Source of the DNA: an uncultured Burkholderiales bacterium
GTDB lineage: Bacteria; Pseudomonadota; Gammaproteobacteria; Burkholderiales; Burkholderiaceae_D
Length of the DNA: 9,621 nucleotides
NCBI GenBank assembly: GCA_937872165.1
Contig: CALMOR010000013.1
Span: 1,046 to 10,666 of the forward strand
Direction of reading: 5' to 3'
A model generated the notes under the pieces. It was given only the letters and a program-made list of their open reading frames with translations, made no database searches and had not been told where the DNA came from. A program made the position numbers and the translations under genes. Below, one piece after another: positions 6,172 through 9,621 of the stretch; position 1 is the first letter of the stretch; each line of letters begins with the position of its first letter.

Positions 6172-8292
6172 ATGATGCCCGACTCCTCCTCGGCTCCGAC
6201 GGTCACGAGCGCCGACGCGGCTGCCGACGGCGTCGTGCGACGGGTGCACGCGGCTTGCCCCCACGACTGTCCCGACACCTGCGCGATGCTGGTCCAGGTG
6301 CGCGACGGGGTCGCGATCCGCGTCGGCGCCGACCCGGATCATCGGCCGACGGCGGGCGCGCTGTGCACGAAGGTCTCCCGCTACGTCGAGCGGACCTATC
6401 ACCCCGACCGCCTGCTGCATCCGATGAAGCGCACAGGGGCGAAGGGCGAGGGACGCTTCGAGCGCATCGCGTGGGACGAGGCGCTCGACACCATCGCGTC
6501 GAGACTGACGGCGATCGCCGCGCTCGATGCCGAACGCATCGTGCCCTACAGCTACGCCGGCACGATGGGCCTCGTCCAGGGCGAGGGAATGGCGCAGCGC
6601 TTCTTCAACCGGCTGGGCGCGAGCCGCCTCCACCGGAACATCTGCGCGGAGGCGGGCACGGTCGGCTACCAGTACACGCTCGGTCCGCGCTTCGGCACCG
6701 ACATCGAACGCGTGCAGGACGCGAAGCTGATCGTCTTCTGGGGTGCCAATGCGATCGCGTCGAGCCTGCATTTCTGGAGCCGCGCCCAGGAAGCGAGGCG
6801 CAACGGCGCCCGACTGATCGCGATCGATCCGTATCGCTCGCTGACGGCCGAGAAGTGCCACGACCACATCGCGTTGCTCCCGGGGACCGACAGTGCGCTG
6901 GCGCTCGGACTGATGCACGTCCTGATCCGCGACGGCCTGATCGACGACGACTACGTGGCCCGCCACACGATCGGCTTCGACGACCTGAAGACGCGCGTCG
7001 CCGACTTCCCGCCCGAGCGCGTCGCGTCGCTCTGCGGCATCGAGGCCGCAGAGGTCGAGATGCTCGCGCACGAGTACGGCACCGTGGCGCGTCGCGGCGA
7101 CGGCGCGCTGATCCGCGTCAACTACGGCGTACAGCGCGCGGCCGGCGGCGGCATGGCGGTGCGCAACGTCACGTGCCTGCCCGCTCTAGTCGGCGCCTTC
7201 CGTCACGCGGCCGGCGGCGTGCTGCTGTCGACATCGGCGGCCGGCTCGATCGATCGGAAGGCGGTCGAACGGCCCGACCTGCTCGCCGGCCGCACGCCGC
7301 GCACCATCAACATGACCACGATCGGCGACGACCTGCTGCGCGCGGACGGACCGACCTTCGCGAAGATCGATGCGCTGATCGTCTACAACTCGAACCCGGT
7401 CGCGATCGCGCCGGACTCGCGGCGGGTGGCCGCGGGCTTCGCGCGCGAGGACCTCTTCACGGTCGTGCTCGAACACTTCCAGACCGACACGGCCGACTAC
7501 GCGGACATCCTGTTGCCGGCGACGACGCAGCTCGAGCACTTCGACGTCGTCAAGCCCTATGGCCACTACGACCTGATGATCAACGAGCGTGCCATCGAGC
7601 CGCTCGGCGAGGCGAGGCCGAACGCGCGCATCTTCGCCGCGCTCGCGAAGCGCATGGGCTACGACGATGCCTGCTTCGACGACGACGACGAGACCATCGC
7701 GCGGGCCGGCGTCGCGACCGGCGGCATCGACCTCGAAGCGGCGCGCGCCCGCGGATGGGCGCGACTCACGCCGCTCGATCCGGGTGTCGCGCGCTTCGCC
7801 GACGGCGGCTTCCCGACCCCATCGGGCAAGGTCGAGTTCCGTTCCGAGGCCGCCGCAGCGGCCGGCCTCGATCCGCTGCCCGCCTACATCGCGCCGCACG
7901 AGGACACGCGCGGCGCGCTCGCGTCGCGCTATCCGCTCGCGATGATCTCGCCGCCGGCGCGCAACTTCCTCAACAGCACCTTCGTCAACGTGGCGAGCCT
8001 GCGATCCACCGAAGGCGAGCCGCGGCTCGACCTGCATCCCGACGACGCGGTGGCCCGCGGCATCGGCGACGGATCGCCGGTGCGCGTGTTCAACGATCGC
8101 GGCTCGATGCGGTTGAAGGCGCGCGTCACCGACCGCGCGCGACGCGGCGTCGTCGTCGCGCCGTCGATCTGGTGGAAGAAGCTCTCGCCCGATGGATGCA
8201 ACGCCAACGAGCTGACCAGTCAGGCCGTCACCGACATGGGCCGCGCGCCGACCTTCTACGACTGTCTGGTCGAGATCGAGCCCGTGCGTTGA
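6172..8292 (+). CDS. Molybdopterin-dependent oxidoreductase with N-terminal [4Fe-4S] site (DMSO reductase superfamily)
   Basis: A 706-residue enzyme of the bis-molybdopterin guanine dinucleotide family (COG0243-like). The iron-sulfur motif is C-x3-C-x3-C-x27-C (Cys29, Cys33, Cys37, Cys65), starting CPHDCPDTC and ending GALCTKVSRY. YSYAGTMGLVQGEGM near 127-140 leads to NICAEAG, whose Cys158 is a candidate molybdenum ligand. Further family signatures are VFWGANAIAS near 188, TADYADILLPATTQLE at 440-455, and a C-terminal dinucleotide-binding domain from about 588. No twin-arginine signal is present, so it should be cytoplasmic, and no electron-transfer subunit or maturation gene lies nearby. The frame is open far upstream, but the start at 6172 (or the adjacent ATG at 6175) matches the AGG-containing ribosome-binding site and the length of the domain. 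Its stop overlaps the start of the next gene. The substrate is unknown; a formate dehydrogenase-like label should be avoided without evidence. Confidence 0.9.
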   Translation: MMPDSSSAPTVTSADAAADGVVRRVHAACPHDCPDTCAMLVQVRDGVAIRVGADPDHRPTAGALCTKVSRYVERTYHPDRLLHPMKRTGAKGEGRFERIAWDEALDTIASRLTAIAALDAERIVPYSYAGTMGLVQGEGMAQRFFNRLGASRLHRNICAEAGTVGYQYTLGPRFGTDIERVQDAKLIVFWGANAIASSLHFWSRAQEARRNGARLIAIDPYRSLTAEKCHDHIALLPGTDSALALGLMHVLIRDGLIDDDYVARHTIGFDDLKTRVADFPPERVASLCGIEAAEVEMLAHEYGTVARRGDGALIRVNYGVQRAAGGGMAVRNVTCLPALVGAFRHAAGGVLLSTSAAGSIDRKAVERPDLLAGRTPRTINMTTIGDDLLRADGPTFAKIDALIVYNSNPVAIAPDSRRVAAGFAREDLFTVVLEHFQTDTADYADILLPATTQLEHFDVVKPYGHYDLMINERAIEPLGEARPNARIFAALAKRMGYDDACFDDDDETIARAGVATGGIDLEAARARGWARLTPLDPGVARFADGGFPTPSGKVEFRSEAAAAAGLDPLPAYIAPHEDTRGALASRYPLAMISPPARNFLNSTFVNVASLRSTEGEPRLDLHPDDAVARGIGDGSPVRVFNDRGSMRLKARVTDRARRGVVVAPSIWWKKLSPDGCNANELTSQAVTDMGRAPTFYDCLVEIEPVR

Positions 8293-9440
8293 AGCGCTGG
8301 CGCGGCGGCCTCGCCATCGCGACGTCCGGGGTAGCGCTGGCCCTGGGGTTGAACGCGTGCAGCAGCGTCGGCTACTACTCGCAGTCGATCGAGGGTCACC
8401 TCGGCGTGCTGCGCGCCGCACGTCCGATCGACGAATGGCTCGACGATCCGGCGACGCCCGCGGTGCTGCGCGCACGACTCGAGAAGGTCCGCTCGATGCG
8501 ACGCTTCGCCGCGGCCGAGCTCGGCCTGCCGGACAACCGCAGCTACACGACCTACGCGGACCTGAAGCGTCCGTACGTGGTCTACAGCGTCTTCGCGGCG
8601 CCCGAGCTGTCGCTGCGCCTCAGGCAGTGGTGCTTTCCCATCGTCGGCTGCGTGAGCTACCGCGGCTACTACGACAAGGTCGACGCGGACCGCTACGCGA
8701 CGACGCTGCGCGACGCGGGCGACGACGTCTACGTCGGCGGGATACCGGCCTATTCGACGCTCGGCTACACCAGCGATCCGGTGCTGTCGACCTTCATCGG
8801 CTTCCCCGAAGGCGAGGTCGCGCGGCTCATCTTCCACGAGCTCGCGCACCAGGTGCTGTACGTGTCGGGCGACACGACCTTCAACGAGTCGTTCGCGGTC
8901 GCGGTCGAGGAGGAGGGCGTCCGCCGCTGGTTCGCGGCCGAGGAAGGCGACCATGGGCCCGCGTCGTTCGCGTACCGGCAATCGGTGGACCGCAAGGCCG
9001 CCTTCGTCGACCTGCTGACGCGGCATCGCCTCGCGCTCGCGGCCGTCTACGCGAAGGACGAGAGCGACGACGCGAAACGGATCGACAAGAAGAGGGCCTT
9101 CGTCGACCTGCACGACGACTACGAGGCCCGCAAGCGCGATCCCGGCAGCGCGTTGTACGGCTTCATCGGCTACGACCGCTATTTCGCGCAGCCGCTCAAC
9201 AACGCCAACCTCGCGGCGGTGGCGACCTACAACCAGCGCGTGGCGGCGTTTGCTAAGCTCCTCGCCGACGAGCACGGCGACCTGCCGCGCTTCTATCGCG
9301 CCGTGGCCGAGCTGGCGCGGCAGCCGGTGGGCCGGCGCAACGCGCGTCTCGATGCGCTGGGCGGGGCGGGCGGCGAACAGGCGGGCGAGGACGCGAACGC
9401 GCATCGACCCGCCGCATTCAGGAGACGGGAGACCCCATGA
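8289..9440 (+). CDS. Lipoprotein zinc aminopeptidase (Aminopep family, COG4324-like)
   Basis: A 383-residue predicted lipoprotein metallopeptidase. From the TTG at 8289 the protein begins MKRWRGG, then a hydrophobic core and the lipobox LNAC, with lipidation at Cys24. This near-perfect lipoprotein signal fixes the start, although TTG is unusual. TTG overlaps the stop of the oxidoreductase (TTGA), so translation is coupled. The zinc site is HELAH (His183, Glu184, His187), and FNESFA supplies Glu200 as the likely third ligand, as in gluzincins, though only 12 residues separate it from the second His. Other family features are RQWCFPIVGCVSYRGYYD at 112-129, the two Cys possibly forming a disulfide, and GYDRYFAQPLNNANLAA near 294-310. 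The protein should face the periplasm or be tethered to a membrane. The stop overlaps the next start (ATGA). The biological substrate is not known to me. Confidence 0.87.
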   Translation: MKRWRGGLAIATSGVALALGLNACSSVGYYSQSIEGHLGVLRAARPIDEWLDDPATPAVLRARLEKVRSMRRFAAAELGLPDNRSYTTYADLKRPYVVYSVFAAPELSLRLRQWCFPIVGCVSYRGYYDKVDADRYATTLRDAGDDVYVGGIPAYSTLGYTSDPVLSTFIGFPEGEVARLIFHELAHQVLYVSGDTTFNESFAVAVEEEGVRRWFAAEEGDHGPASFAYRQSVDRKAAFVDLLTRHRLALAAVYAKDESDDAKRIDKKRAFVDLHDDYEARKRDPGSALYGFIGYDRYFAQPLNNANLAAVATYNQRVAAFAKLLADEHGDLPRFYRAVAELARQPVGRRNARLDALGGAGGEQAGEDANAHRPAAFRRRETP

Positions 9441-9621
9441 ACACAGTCGTCGACGCGGGACAGGGCACGGCAGCGGCACGTCCGTGGTTGCAGCGCTATC
9501 CGGCCGGCGTGCCCGCCGAGATCGACTGGACGCGCTATCGCTCGTGCGTCCAGTTGCTCGACGAAGCCATCGCCGCCAACGGCACGAAGGACGCGTTCGT
9601 CTGCATGGACAAGCGCATCAC
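9437..9621 (+). CDS. fadD: Long-chain fatty acid-CoA ligase, FadD-like (N-terminus only)
   Basis: Partial gene: 61 codons before the right edge. The peptide runs from MNTVVDAGQG through RPWLQRYPAGVPAEIDWTRY, then LLDEAIAANG and AFVCMDKRIT. This matches the opening of proteobacterial FadD proteins, in which R-P-W-L-x-x-Y-P-x-G-V-P-A-E-I is characteristic. FadD activates fatty acids to acyl-CoA with ATP at the inner membrane, feeding beta-oxidation. The ATG overlaps the aminopeptidase stop (ATGA) and is preceded by GGGAG with five bases of spacing, so it is probably translated from the same message. The AMP-binding motifs lie beyond the window, so activity cannot be judged. The racemase upstream on the other strand belongs to the same area of lipid metabolism. 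Confidence 0.85.
   Translation, partial: MNTVVDAGQGTAAARPWLQRYPAGVPAEIDWTRYRSCVQLLDEAIAANGTKDAFVCMDKRI

Noticed and set aside
6172..8292. Steroid C25 dehydrogenase-type Mo enzyme, suggested by the neighbouring racemase
   Set aside because: As I recall that group, it is periplasmic with a Tat signal, is larger, has a His as first iron-sulfur ligand and has partner subunits. This protein has four Cys ligands, no Tat signal and no partners in view.
4242..9440. A single plus-strand open frame of more than 5 kb that crosses several genes
   Set aside because: Only its last part (from 8289) is a real gene. The rest is antisense or out of frame to recognised genes and translates to arginine-rich low-complexity sequence, an expected artefact of very high GC with few stop codons.

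Overview
The window is very GC-rich, uses codons ending in G or C almost everywhere, and is densely packed. Gene content (Dpp-type peptide transporter, histone H1-like/SWIB fusion protein, alpha-methylacyl-CoA racemase, COG4324-type lipoprotein aminopeptidase, FadD-type acyl-CoA ligase) suggests a chromosomal segment of a betaproteobacterium, most likely in the Burkholderiales. That placement is an inference from gene content and base composition. No phage, transposon, CRISPR, tRNA or rRNA signal was seen.

Layout. (1) Positions 1-4014, minus strand: a four-gene peptide-import operon, read right to left as DppB-like permease, M20D amidohydrolase, family-5 periplasmic binding protein, and DppC-like permease (cut by the left edge). 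The hydrolase sits between transporter genes, which suggests that an N-acylated amino acid or small peptide is imported and then hydrolysed in the cytoplasm. (2) Positions 4015-4512: a divergent control region of about 0.5 kb. It holds a candidate minus-strand promoter, two strong hairpins in the predicted leader of the transporter operon, a 12-bp direct repeat, and a possible 10-codon leader peptide in front of the next gene. (3) Positions 4513-4899, plus strand: a small protein with a lysine/alanine-rich histone H1-like tail and a SWIB domain, followed by a textbook intrinsic terminator. (4) Positions 4956-6104, minus strand: alpha-methylacyl-CoA racemase with all three catalytic residues. 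(5) From 6172 to the right edge, plus strand: a tightly coupled run of a cytoplasmic [4Fe-4S] molybdopterin oxidoreductase, a lipoprotein zinc aminopeptidase (TTG start overlapping the previous stop) and the start of a FadD-like acyl-CoA ligase (ATGA overlap).

The right half combines acyl-CoA chemistry (racemase, ligase) with an orphan molybdenum enzyme of unknown substrate. I did not find a clearly new multi-gene system. The items most worth a second look are the orphan Mo enzyme in its coupled operon, the SWIB/H1 fusion with its possible leader peptide, and the structured leader of the transporter operon.
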